NCBI GenBank assembly: GCA_041677345.1
Contig: JBAYQE010000083.1
Location: forward strand, 1-11,812
Direction of reading: 5' to 3'
Length of the DNA stretch: 11,812 nucleotides
DNA from: JALOAT01 sp041677345
GTDB taxonomy: Bacteria; Pseudomonadota; Gammaproteobacteria; Thiohalomonadales; Thiohalomonadaceae
Shown in pieces: positions 1-7,072 of this stretch (the stretch's first letter is position 1; each line of letters starts with the position of its first letter). The notes beneath the pieces were generated by a model. The model was not told the origin of the DNA. It made no database searches and saw only the letters and a program-made list of their open reading frames with translations. The position numbers and the translations under genes were made by a program.

Positions 1-509
1 GCATCCATCGCCTTGTTGAAGTTTTCCATTTTCGCAGGCCAAGTCTGCTCGTTCTTGGCGTAAACGGCAAATACCGGCCCGCCCAGCTGTTCCAACTGGC
101 TGACATCCGTGAGCATGCGGCAGTAGAACAGTACCGCAGCGCGCACCGCCTCGGGATCGAGCAGCGCCGCCTGCATGGCTTGGCGGCCACCCAGCGACCA
201 ACCCAAAGTGGCAACCTTGCGCCCGTTCTGCTTGAGAAAATCGACGGCGGTGACGAGTTTGCTGTCGGCCTGATCCTGGTCCAGGCCACGCATCATCTCA
301 CCGGCCTCTTCCACGGAACGCGCCCGCTCGCCGTCGTAGAGATCGATCACCATGGCCTTGTAGCCTGCGGCAGCGAAGCGCTCGGCCCAGCGCTTGTTGT
401 AATCCAGGACTCCCCACCAATCGTGCACGATGAGTATTGCATGTTCGGCGTCGTCCGGGCCGTACACATGCGCCTCGAACTCATAGCCATCCGGGGTCTT
501 GAAGGTCAT
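1..509 (-). CDS. Dienelactone hydrolase family alpha/beta hydrolase (3' end outside window)
   Basis: My translation from the ATG at 507-509 gives 169 residues before the window edge. The family usually has about 220-240, so the C-terminal quarter is missing. The N-terminal pattern IVHDWWGVLDYN, the segment AAGYKAMVIDLYDG (about 48-60) and the nucleophile elbow GWSLGG (103-108) are typical of dienelactone hydrolase-like cytosolic hydrolases. Classical dienelactone hydrolase has Cys in the elbow; here it is Ser105, so true dienelactone activity is doubtful and a general carboxylesterase role is more likely. The catalytic Asp may and the His must lie near or beyond the edge, so the triad cannot be checked. 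A weak GAGAG precedes the ATG. A TAGAAT -10-like hexamer lies just upstream on the same strand, without a convincing -35. The gene diverges from the dodecin gene. The substrate is unknown. Confidence 0.85.
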   Translation of the reverse strand, partial: MTFKTPDGYEFEAHVYGPDDAEHAILIVHDWWGVLDYNKRWAERFAAAGYKAMVIDLYDGERARSVEEAGEMMRGLDQDQADSKLVTAVDFLKQNGRKVATLGWSLGGRQAMQAALLDPEAVRAAVLFYCRMLTDVSQLEQLGGPVFAVYAKNEQTWPAKMENFNKAMD

Positions 510-531
510 TGCATTGCTCTCGCAGCAGATT

Positions 532-1587
532 CTAAGTGATACGTCTCCTGTCCCGTCCAGCATTCAAGGCTTCCGGCCTGACACCGTCCCAGGTGGGCGG
601 TGCGTATTTTATCCACGGCGGCGAACTAGTCCATCCCCGGATGTTGACGACCCGTTCGCGGCCGATTGGGTATGCACCTACGCTACACTTGACAAGAGCG
701 TGACAGGGAGGGACGCCATGGGTGACCATGTCTATAAGCTGGTGGAACTGGTCGGTTCGTCTACCACAAGCAGTGACGAGGCGGTCCACAACGCCATCAC
801 ACGTGCCGCGGAGACCCTGCGCAATATGGACTGGTTTGAAGTCCTCGAGACCCGTGGCAACCTGGTCAACGGCCGTATCGCTCACTGGCAGGTCCGCGTC
901 AAGGTCGGTTTTCGCGTGGAAGAATAGGAAAGGGGCGTTGCTCCAGACGTACCGGGCGAGCAGAAACATTGCCGCGTTCCAGGACTGCCCGGCCATGCCG
1001 TGCGCCGCACCGGTGCACCCGTCGAACCACTCCGTGAAACGCCAACCGTCCCGCCGGTTCGCTTCGGCCAGCCTCGCCAGCGCCGCCCGGGCTCGCGAGG
1101 CCTGCCCCAGACCTGCGAGGGCAAGCACCCAGAACCCGCCGATAAAGGGCCATGCGCCGCCGTTGTGATAACGCCACGGCAGATTCTGCCGATGACGCTC
1201 CATATAGGTACGCCATAACCCGGAGCGTTCCACGATAGGTGTGCATACCGCGCGTACCGGCCAGGGCGTATCCACGCCCGCCGCATTGAGCGCGTGCATG
1301 ATGCGGTGCGCCGGACCGTCGCCGGCCAGTCCAAACAGGATTGCCAGCAGGTTCCCAAGTACATCGCCCTCGTCGCCCCAGAACGAGAAATTCACGAAGC
1401 TGAGATACAGGCTTTGGTCCTGGCTGCGGTTGCGCACGTAATGCGTGAGCAGGCGCAGGCGCCGGTAATCGGGACGTTCGCGGGAATAGGGGAAGAACAG
1501 GTGATTGAAGTGATAGCGTGTGGCCTCCGCGTCGGGCAGTCCGAAACGGCGCTTGACGCCGTACCAGAGGGCGTTGCTGTACAACAC
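532..1587 (-). pseudogene. GH100-like glycoside hydrolase, C-terminal part after an in-frame TAG
   Basis: This is the continuation, in the same frame, of the N-terminal fragment at 1594-2088; only TAG and the codons Gly-Phe lie between them. The nominal start here is a GTG that is really an internal Val. Residues counted from that GTG: YHNGGAWPFIGG (140-151), FTEWFDG (184-190) and GQSWNAAMFLLA (200-211). These correspond to the WHNGGSWP, WPEYYDG and QTWSIAGYLVA blocks of GH100 neutral/alkaline invertases; the Glu in FTEWFDG fits the catalytic Glu. Bacterial relatives are often labelled glycogen debranching or amylo-alpha-1,6-glucosidase, so the substrate (sucrose or a related glucoside) is uncertain. 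From about residue 221 the frame runs antisense through the dodecin gene to 532. Those roughly 130 residues look unlike the family, so the original stop was probably near 900-930. A disrupted gene is the simplest reading; sequencing error or readthrough is possible. Confidence 0.75.
718..927 (+). CDS. Dodecin family flavin-binding protein
   Basis: This 69-residue protein reads MGDHVYKLVELVGSS and later FEVLETRGNLVNGR, AHWQVRVKVGF, which match dodecins along the whole length. Dodecins form hollow dodecamers that bind flavins (FMN, FAD or riboflavin) in the cytosol and are thought to store or buffer free flavin. Trp39 and Gln58 are at the places expected for the residues that sandwich the isoalloxazine ring. 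The ATG at 718 is chosen because a strong AGGGAGG at 705-711 lies 6 nt upstream and because family members start here; the open frame extends further 5' but without similarity. The gene lies wholly antisense to the 3' part of the GH100-like reading frame, whose extension over it is probably not coding. A TTGACA at 689-694 is too close to the start to be a -35 for this gene. No terminator is visible downstream. Confidence 0.93.
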   Translation: MGDHVYKLVELVGSSTTSSDEAVHNAITRAAETLRNMDWFEVLETRGNLVNGRIAHWQVRVKVGFRVEE

Positions 1588-1593
1588 GAAACC

Positions 1594-2088
1594 CTAACGC
1601 GGCATGATGTCGGCCCAATCGCTGGCCTCGTTCTGCTGTACCAGCCGTAGCCGCAGGTGCTCCTGGCACTGTAGCCACTGGATGGCACGCCGGATGTGCG
1701 GTGCAAGGCGTTCACGCAGCCTGTGATGCCCGTGGCGTGCCAGGTAATCCACGGCGATGAGCCACCACAGTGTGGCGTCGATGCAGCCTACATACCAAAA
1801 GTCGGTCTCACCACCGGACGGGTCCACATGCTTGGGGGTCTGGCCGTTGTCGGCCTGGTGTGCAGCAAGCGTCAGCAGACTGCGCTCGGCGCCGGTTGCC
1901 AGTTCCGGGTGACCGCTCGCCAGCATGCCCAAGGCACAGATGGCGGCGTCACGGCCGAAGATACGGGTATAGCGCCGTTCTTCGGCAAGGGCGTTTGGCG
2001 TGGCCGCAAGGATGCCCCCGTCCACCAGGTTGCGTCTGAGCAGAGCAACGGCTTCACGTTCCGCCTGTGCGATGAGCTCGGTGTCCAT
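1594..2088 (-). pseudogene. GH100-like glycoside hydrolase, N-terminal part ending at a premature amber codon
   Basis: The 164 residues start at the ATG at 2086-2088, preceded by a poor GGA-type ribosome binding site. The segments RYTRIFGRDAAICALGML (40-57), CIDATLWWLIAVDY (102-115) and EASDWADIMPR (154-164) belong to the (alpha/alpha)6-barrel of GH100 and related debranching-type hydrolases. Asp104 in the DATLWW block fits the position of the general acid of GH100 invertases. The TAG at 1594-1596 follows MPR directly, and the next codons read GFVLYSNALWYGVK, which is the normal family continuation, so no frame change has occurred. Truncation here removes the catalytic Glu and more than half of the barrel, so this fragment alone should be inactive. 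It lies 127 nt downstream of the DUF445 gene on the same strand and could share its transcript. Confidence 0.78.
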
Positions 2089-2215
2089 GAGGTTTCCACG
2101 GGATGACCGGGATCATCTTGGCGCCGGCGCGGTGCGCCCGGCAAGCGCGACACGGATGAACTGTGATTCCGTTTGGGAAGAACGCCCGGCCGCAACTACC
2201 GGAATACACGCGTAT

Positions 2216-3472
2216 TCACGGAAACAGCAAGCTTGAGCCGAGAAACAACAGCACGCCCACCAATGCACCCACCAGGGTGCCGTTGATACGGATGAATTGC
2301 AGGTCACGGCCGACGATGAGTTCCAGGCGGTCGGTCATGGTGGCAGTGTCCCAACTGTTCACCACCTCGGCGATGAAGTTGCCAATCTCGGCACGCCAGG
2401 GCACGGCAAAGTCCACCGTGAGCCCCTCGATGCGGCGGTTGACGCGTGCCCGCACGGCGTCATCCTGCATCAGGGTTGTACCGAGCGCCGCCAGTGCATG
2501 GCTGAGCGCGGCGGTGATGCGTGAATCCGGTGCCGCAGCATCATCCACGATGCGCGTGCGCAGCTCTTCCCATACCGCAGCGAAATACTCCTGCATGCGC
2601 GGGCTGTCGAGTAATTCGCGCTTGAGCGCCTCCACACGTGTGTGCAGCTCGGGTGAATGTTTCAGCCGTTCGATGAAGTCGTGGGTGGCGGCATCGAAGC
2701 CGCGGCGCGCCTCGTGCTCGTGATCGGCCAGTTCCTCGAGCAATTCGTGCAGGGCCCTGATGAGCCGCCGCGCGATATTGCGGTCGATGCTCGGTGGTAC
2801 CCACCAGCGGCTCTTGTCGCTGATGAGCGCATACACGCGCTCCTCATTGTCGGCCAGCAGTTCACTGCCAAGCACCAGGGCCCGGTCGAACAGCTGCTGA
2901 TGGCGCCCGCCCGCCTTGAGTAACTCCAGCAGTCCCCCGAGCATGGGTGCCAGGTTGACTTGGGCCAGTTGCTCGTGCAGAGCGCGCCGGGCGAAATCGC
3001 GCAGGCTGCGATCGTCGGCGGCGTGGACCATCCACGGCAATGCGCTGGTAATGCGAGCGGCGACACGGTAGGCATGGGTAGGCTCGGCCAGCCAACTGCC
3101 GAGGCGCGATGCCAGATCCAGCGAACGGAGCTTCTGGGTCAGCAGTTCGGGCTCGAGGAAATGACGCTCGACGAAACGCCCCAAAGCCACACCGATGCGC
3201 GCCTGGTTGCGCGGAATGATGGCGGTGTGCGGGATAGGAATGCCGAAGGGGTGGCGAAAAAGAGCGGTCACCGCAAACCAGTCGGCCAGACCGCCCACCA
3301 GGGCGGCCTCGCTGGCGGCACGCACGAGCTGCAACCAAAAAGGCGCCTCGGGAATGAGTCGCGCCCCCACGTAGACGGCCGCCATAAACAGGAGCAGACC
3401 GCCTGCAAGCCGACGCTGCCGCGCCAGGGCGGTACGCTGTCCCGGTTCGTTCTGTTCGGCGCCTGCTGACAT
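2216..3472 (-). CDS. DUF445 family membrane-anchored protein (YjiN-like)
   Basis: The protein has 418 residues from the ATG at 3470-3472. The frame stays open 29 codons further upstream, but the extension is Arg-rich and unlike the family, so I place the start at MSAGAEQ; no good Shine-Dalgarno supports either choice. A hydrophobic segment at about 22-38 is followed by the family signature GGLADWFAVTALFRHPFG (60-77) and the conserved IPHTAIIPRNQ. A long charged helical middle follows (about 90-390), then a second hydrophobic segment at the extreme C-terminus (about 398-417). This fits an inner-membrane protein with both ends anchored and a large soluble helical region. The function of DUF445 is not established. 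The stop codon lies inside a short GAATAC/GTATTC hairpin (2202-2217) without a T-tract. The gene is followed on the same strand by the broken GH100-like gene. Confidence 0.88.
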   Translation of the reverse strand: MSAGAEQNEPGQRTALARQRRLAGGLLLFMAAVYVGARLIPEAPFWLQLVRAASEAALVGGLADWFAVTALFRHPFGIPIPHTAIIPRNQARIGVALGRFVERHFLEPELLTQKLRSLDLASRLGSWLAEPTHAYRVAARITSALPWMVHAADDRSLRDFARRALHEQLAQVNLAPMLGGLLELLKAGGRHQQLFDRALVLGSELLADNEERVYALISDKSRWWVPPSIDRNIARRLIRALHELLEELADHEHEARRGFDAATHDFIERLKHSPELHTRVEALKRELLDSPRMQEYFAAVWEELRTRIVDDAAAPDSRITAALSHALAALGTTLMQDDAVRARVNRRIEGLTVDFAVPWRAEIGNFIAEVVNSWDTATMTDRLELIVGRDLQFIRINGTLVGALVGVLLFLGSSLLFP

Positions 3473-3768
3473 GAAACAAAGTGTGACACAAGTGTTTGAC
3501 CGGGTGCGCCTTGGCAGCTCGGCGGCCGGAAGGCCGAGCGCGCGGCCGAACCGGACCACGCCAACGCGTCACTGACGCGGCTGAGGGATACGTCAGCACC
3601 CTCTGCACTTGGGATTGGCCTAGCCTCTCGCGTCCGATTCAAGTGCGGCCGACAAAAACACACCCGCCAGAAGGGGGCAAGTTCGGCGGGGTGAAGGAGC
3701 ATGGCTCGGAAATAAAAACGGCACCGCGGAAAGCGGTGCCGTCTGAGTCAGTCCCGGAGCGGAGCGTG
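3473..3768. other. Gene-free spacer between the DUF445 and CZB genes
   Basis: These 296 nt hold no credible gene on either strand; the plus-strand frame that crosses it continues as an antisense shadow through the CZB gene. Visible structure: the CZB terminator (3718-3742), a GGAA-loop hairpin CGGCC/GGCCG at 3523-3536, and a 15-nt palindrome CGCGTCA-C-TGACGCG at 3565-3579, which has the odd-centred shape of a protein-binding operator. The promoter of the DUF445 gene must lie in the left or middle part, but I could not assign -35/-10 boxes. Confidence 0.5.
3718..3742 (-). terminator. Rho-independent terminator of the CZB gene
   Basis: A perfect 10-bp GC-rich stem ACGGCACCGC/GCGGTGCCGT with a 5-nt loop is followed on the minus strand by TTTTATT. 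It starts about 26 nt after the stop codon of the CZB gene, the expected place for its terminator, and separates that gene from DUF445. Confidence 0.9.
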
Positions 3769-4176
3769 TCAAGCACCGGTCTTTTCCCAGTCGTCCAGTT
3801 CCAGGGCCAGTCGCGCAAGCTCAGCCTTGATGCGCTGGGAGTAGCGCGCGTACTCGCCTTTCGCCAGGGATTCGCGCGCGGTGTCGATCTCACCGCGATC
3901 GATGGCGCGGATCACCTCGCCCGCACAGCGGTGGAACTGCGCGTGGATGTCCCGCAGTTCGGGAAACTTGGGATGGGAACCGAAGCGTGCTCCGCCGCTG
4001 CTGTGAATCCACTTGCCGAGGGCACACTGGTCGTCCCGCGCTACCGTGTCCGGGTCCAGTTTTTCTTCGCTGGTCCCGGCGATGTAGGCCTCGAGCCGGA
4101 TCTTCCAGCGCACATGCGCCTCGATGGCGGTAAAAAAATCGATGGTCTCGTAGTCGGCGATCCTGCTGCTAGCCAT
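3769..4176 (-). CDS. Stand-alone CZB (chemoreceptor zinc-binding) domain protein
   Basis: From the ATG at 4174-4176 the protein has 135 residues and is almost entirely a CZB domain. Blocks in order: DFFTAIEAHVRWKIRLEAYI, DDQCALGKWI, and HAQFH. The four expected zinc ligands are present at His21, Cys51, His78 and His82, nearly the same numbering as I recall for the N-terminal CZB domain of E. coli DgcZ (His22, Cys52, His79, His83). No GGDEF, methyl-accepting or other output domain is attached, so it would have to act in trans, or simply bind zinc; that is inference. The start eight codons inside the longest open frame is preferred because an AAGGGGGG ribosome binding site (4180-4187) lies just upstream of it. 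The gene follows slt by 117 nt on the same strand and has its own terminator. A GC-rich hairpin (4210-4232) lies in its leader. Cytosolic; no signal peptide. Confidence 0.9.
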   Translation of the reverse strand: MASSRIADYETIDFFTAIEAHVRWKIRLEAYIAGTSEEKLDPDTVARDDQCALGKWIHSSGGARFGSHPKFPELRDIHAQFHRCAGEVIRAIDRGEIDTARESLAKGEYARYSQRIKAELARLALELDDWEKTGA

Positions 4177-4209
4177 ACTCCCCCCTTGCAAGAATGTCAC
4201 GGAATGTGC

Positions 4210-4232
4210 GCGGGCCGTTGGCGGCGGCCCGC
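4210..4232. other. GC-rich hairpin between slt and the CZB gene
   Basis: An 8-bp perfect stem GCGGGCCG/CGGCCCGC with a 7-nt loop sits between the slt stop and the CZB ribosome binding site. No T-run follows it on the minus strand, so it is not a standard intrinsic terminator. It could stabilise the slt 3' end or partly block read-through; both are inference. Confidence 0.4.
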
Positions 4233-4293
4233 CTACCCCAAACCGCGCCTGTCGTGCTTTTCGTGTTTTTTACTACCCGGCTGTGTGTCCGGC

Positions 4294-6273
4294 CTATCCA
4301 GGCGGGACCACTGCCTGCACCTGGCCTGCTTCGCGAATGAAGCGGGGCTCAACGGTATGGAGCCACGTGTCGACGGGCGTGATCTCACGTCCCAGCCGCC
4401 ATTCATAAATGGCGGTGTAGGTGAGGATACGCTGCACGTATTCCCGTGTCTCGTCGAAAGTGATGTTCGCTACCCACACGTCGGCGGGCACGGGTTCATA
4501 GTCGGGACGCCAGCGTTCCACACGCCCGGGGCCGGCGTTGTAGGCGGCCAATGCGAACACGCGACTGCCCTCGTATTTCTCCAGCAGGTCGCTCAGGTGC
4601 GCGGTACCCAGACGTATGTTGGTGTCTGCCTTGAGAATATCGGCACGGCTGCGTAACGGCAGCTTGTGCGCGCGCGCAGTGAGGCGGGCGGTGGCGGGCA
4701 TCAGCTGCATGAGACCGAGGGCACCCACACGGGAACGTGCCTCGGCACCGAACGCGCTCTCTTGGCGCATGACGGCAAAAATGAAGGCTGGGTCAATACC
4801 ACGCTTGGCCGCGGCGCCGAGCACTTCCTCCTGGTAGGGCGTGGGGAAGCGCAACTCCAGGTCGTGGCGTTGTGCGGTACGGCCGAGTGCCAGTATGGCC
4901 TGATCGAACCACCCCCACTCATAGGCCAGCTTGGCCGCGACCTGCAAGCCGTCTTCATCCAGGCGGCCAAGGGCCTCACGCCATTCCCGCCGTGCCTCCA
5001 CGCGCATGCCCACCGCCTCCAGCTCGCGCACCCTCACCATCGCCGGGACCTGGCGCAGCGCCTGCAAACCTGCTTCCGTGATGCCCAGTGGGATGTTGTT
5101 GATGTTGGGTGCGCGCTCCAGGCGGGCCGCCGCCAGAAAGCCGAAGAAAGAACGCCGGCCGGCGGCGATTTCGTAGTGGGTACGGGCCTCATCCGCACGC
5201 CCGAGCTGTTCCAGCGCGCGGGCGCGCCAATACTGCCAGTCCTCCTGCGCCAACTCCTGGGGCGGCAGGGCATCCACCGCAGTGAGCACGGCTGGCCAAT
5301 CCTGCTGCCACAGGGCCGCACGTACCCGCCACTCGCGCAGGTCGCGGTCGTCCGGTGCCTGCTGCGCGACCCGGGTGAGCCACTGCACCGCGTCGGGATG
5401 GCGTTGCCGCGCCATACCCAGGGCAATGGCGCGCCCGGTGAGCAGCACCTGATCGGGCGTCAAGCCAAACTCGGCATGGTTCTCGAAGTACTTCACCGCC
5501 GCAGCGACGTCACGCTCCGCCAGACGGCCCACACCATAGGCATACAACTTTGCGCTCCAGAAGGGTGACGCATCGGGTTTGATGCGCCTCAGCTGGGAAT
5601 CGGGCGCTCGGTGCACTTGTTGCCAGCGCTGCACCCAGGTGCGCTCCGCCTCTGGTAACAGGCCGGCAAGATAGCGCACCAGGCCCGCCTCACCACGCCG
5701 CATGGCCAGCTCGATGCGGGCCAGCACTTTCTCGTGGGTGAGCTGTCCGGCCGCACGCCACGCTGCGATGGGACCGTCGCATTCATCCGGCAACGAACGG
5801 CCGGTGAGCCAGAGCGCATCCATATCCTGCCACACCCCATCGTCGGCACCGGTACGGATACGCGCGTTGAGGAAATGGCAGTAGTAGGCGGTCCCGAGAT
5901 CGGGGACGTAGTCCTGCATGAGATCCTGCCAGCGCTCGCGCTGCGCCAGATGGCTCAGCCACTTGCGTCGCAACTGGCCGGCGAGAGGTGAATCGGGGTA
6001 ATCCGAAAGAAAGCTGCGGATGTCGCCTGCGGGTAGTTTGCCGAGGCGCTCACGCAGGTAGTGGTAGCGCACGTAGGGATAGAGCGGATAATCACGCAGC
6101 TGGGGTTCGAGCTGACGATAGGTGGCGAGATCGTGGCGTTCGAGGGCGCGCTGGGCGCTCGTGAACAAGCGTCGTTGCTCGTCACGCGGCACATCCGCCA
6201 GCACGGTGGGTACCACGACAACGGCGGCCAAAGCTACGGCACGGCACAGCTTATGGACGACGATCATGCCCAT
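4294..6273 (-). CDS. slt: Soluble lytic murein transglycosylase (Slt70 type)
   Basis: This 659-residue protein is a periplasmic glycosidase that cleaves the MurNAc-GlcNAc bond of peptidoglycan with formation of 1,6-anhydroMurNAc. It begins with a signal peptide (basic HKLCR, hydrophobic 12-25, likely cleavage after VLA at about 26). Residues about 30-450 are the alpha-superhelical U/L domains that form the Slt70 doughnut. The catalytic SLT domain covers about 480-620: FAVMRQESAFG with catalytic Glu505, GALGLMQLMPATA (517-529), AAYNAGPGRVERW (576-588) and NITFDETREYV (603-613). The length is close to E. coli Slt70. The ATG at 6271-6273 has GGGGAG five nt upstream; a second Met two codons later is also possible. 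The gene diverges from the PagL-like gene across a region rich in inverted repeats and is followed by the CZB gene on the same strand. Confidence 0.96.
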   Translation of the reverse strand: MGMIVVHKLCRAVALAAVVVVPTVLADVPRDEQRRLFTSAQRALERHDLATYRQLEPQLRDYPLYPYVRYHYLRERLGKLPAGDIRSFLSDYPDSPLAGQLRRKWLSHLAQRERWQDLMQDYVPDLGTAYYCHFLNARIRTGADDGVWQDMDALWLTGRSLPDECDGPIAAWRAAGQLTHEKVLARIELAMRRGEAGLVRYLAGLLPEAERTWVQRWQQVHRAPDSQLRRIKPDASPFWSAKLYAYGVGRLAERDVAAAVKYFENHAEFGLTPDQVLLTGRAIALGMARQRHPDAVQWLTRVAQQAPDDRDLREWRVRAALWQQDWPAVLTAVDALPPQELAQEDWQYWRARALEQLGRADEARTHYEIAAGRRSFFGFLAAARLERAPNINNIPLGITEAGLQALRQVPAMVRVRELEAVGMRVEARREWREALGRLDEDGLQVAAKLAYEWGWFDQAILALGRTAQRHDLELRFPTPYQEEVLGAAAKRGIDPAFIFAVMRQESAFGAEARSRVGALGLMQLMPATARLTARAHKLPLRSRADILKADTNIRLGTAHLSDLLEKYEGSRVFALAAYNAGPGRVERWRPDYEPVPADVWVANITFDETREYVQRILTYTAIYEWRLGREITPVDTWLHTVEPRFIREAGQVQAVVPPG

Positions 6274-6309
6274 AATCGCTCCCCGAAGATAAAGGACGAG
6301 CTGAACACA

Positions 6310-6410
6310 GACCGCTACAGTTTAGCGGTCACCCTGAGACTTTTCTCCGGTTTTGTATCACAAACCGGATGAGCCGAACCCCGCCCGCTGTATCATTTGG
6401 GGGTCCAAAT
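6310..6410. promoter_or_regulatory. Three perfect inverted repeats in the slt/pagL-like divergent region
   Basis: Between the two divergent starts lie GACCGCTA-N5-TAGCGGTC (6310-6330), CCGGTTT-N8-AAACCGG (6347-6368) and ATTTGG-N4-CCAAAT (6395-6410). None has a T-tract, so they are more likely operator sites or leader hairpins than terminators. A TATCAT -10-like hexamer for the plus strand (6391-6396) overlaps the third repeat, without a clear -35. Which gene they control cannot be told from the sequence. Confidence 0.45.
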
Positions 6411-6469
6411 CCGCCGCCGCCCAGGTTCCTTTCGGCTATTTTTTGGCGACCAGCCTACACGGAAGCATG

Positions 6470-7012
6470 ATGAAAACCACCTGGAGAATCTGGGCGCCTG
6501 CAGCATGCCTCCTCACGTGGGCGGCACCAGCCCCGGCCATCGACGGTGTTGCCGTGAGCGTCGGTGACGGGCTCGGCGACGTGGATATGTTGCGTGTATC
6601 CCTGCTGGCACGCCAGCACGATCACCGCGCGGATGGGGCCGGTTGGAACCTGCGCATCCACTGGGAATTCGGCCTCGCCTACTGGCGTGCCTACGATGCC
6701 GACACCGGCGTGGAGGAGATCTACAACGCCAATGTGACACCTGTGCTGCGCTTTTCGCCCACGCACCGCACAGGCATACGGCCCTATGTGGAATTCGGCC
6801 TGGGATTTCACGTCCTCACCGAGGATCGCATCGAGGATCGTACGCTGTCGTCAACCTATCACTTCGGTAGCCACCTGGGTGTGGGCGTGGTCACGAGCAG
6901 CGACAGAAGATTCGATCTGGGCCTGCGCTACCAGCATCTGTCCAACGCCAGCCTGGAGACACCCAATCCCGGGATTGATTTCGCGATCGCGCGCGTCGGC
7001 TGGATGTTCTGA
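6470..7012 (+). CDS. PagL-like acyloxyacyl hydrolase (lipid A 3-O-deacylase family)
   Basis: The 180-residue protein has a signal peptide (MKTTWRIWAPAACLLTW, likely cleaved after APA near residue 23) and then alternating beta-strand sequence ending in an aromatic residue (VGWMF), as in an 8-stranded outer-membrane barrel. The C-terminal block LRYQHLSNASLETPNPGID carries the His-x-Ser of the PagL family (His156, Ser158). PagL removes the 3-O-linked acyl chain from lipid A in the outer membrane. In Pseudomonas aeruginosa PagL the triad, from memory, is His126-Ser128-Glu140; the residue at the Glu position here is Asp170. I start at the second ATG of the ATGATG pair because GGAAG at 6461-6465 is better spaced to it; 6467 is the alternative. 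The longer open frame from 6353 reads through the control region and is not supported. The gene diverges from slt and is followed by the lipoprotein gene. Confidence 0.85.
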   Translation: MKTTWRIWAPAACLLTWAAPAPAIDGVAVSVGDGLGDVDMLRVSLLARQHDHRADGAGWNLRIHWEFGLAYWRAYDADTGVEEIYNANVTPVLRFSPTHRTGIRPYVEFGLGFHVLTEDRIEDRTLSSTYHFGSHLGVGVVTSSDRRFDLGLRYQHLSNASLETPNPGIDFAIARVGWMF

Positions 7013-7031
7013 ACCTGTGGCGTGACGGGTT

Positions 7032-7050
7032 ACGCATCCAATCGATGCGT
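7032..7050. other. Inverted repeat between the PagL-like and lipoprotein genes
   Basis: ACGCATC-N5-GATGCGT is a perfect 7-bp inverted repeat in the 60-nt spacer. There is no T-run after it, so it is not a normal terminator. The sequence CGATGCGT recurs at 7071-7078 across the start codon of the next gene. Confidence 0.4.
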
Positions 7051-7072
7051 CCTCCCATAGCATGCGGGGACG

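Noticed and set aside
689..694. TTGACA as a -35 box for the dodecin gene
   Set aside because: A -10 at normal spacing would fall on the ribosome binding site and start codon.
1594..1596. TAG as a pyrrolysine codon
   Set aside because: GH100-like enzymes are not known to use pyrrolysine and no supporting genes are in the window; a nonsense change or sequencing error is simpler.
899..1678. Second minus-strand frame of 259 codons over the GH100 region
   Set aside because: It overlaps the frame that carries the GH100 motifs, is Arg/Gly/Pro-rich and shows no recognisable domain.
2163..2723. Plus-strand frame of 186 codons
   Set aside because: Antisense to the DUF445 gene; Ser/Arg-rich and without motifs.
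3496..4656. Long plus-strand open frame (386 codons)
   Set aside because: It runs antisense through the CZB gene and into slt, lacks family motifs and reads like an antisense shadow in GC-rich DNA.
4666..5568. Plus-strand open frame of 300 codons
   Set aside because: Entirely antisense to slt, whose minus-strand frame has clear domains and catalytic motifs.
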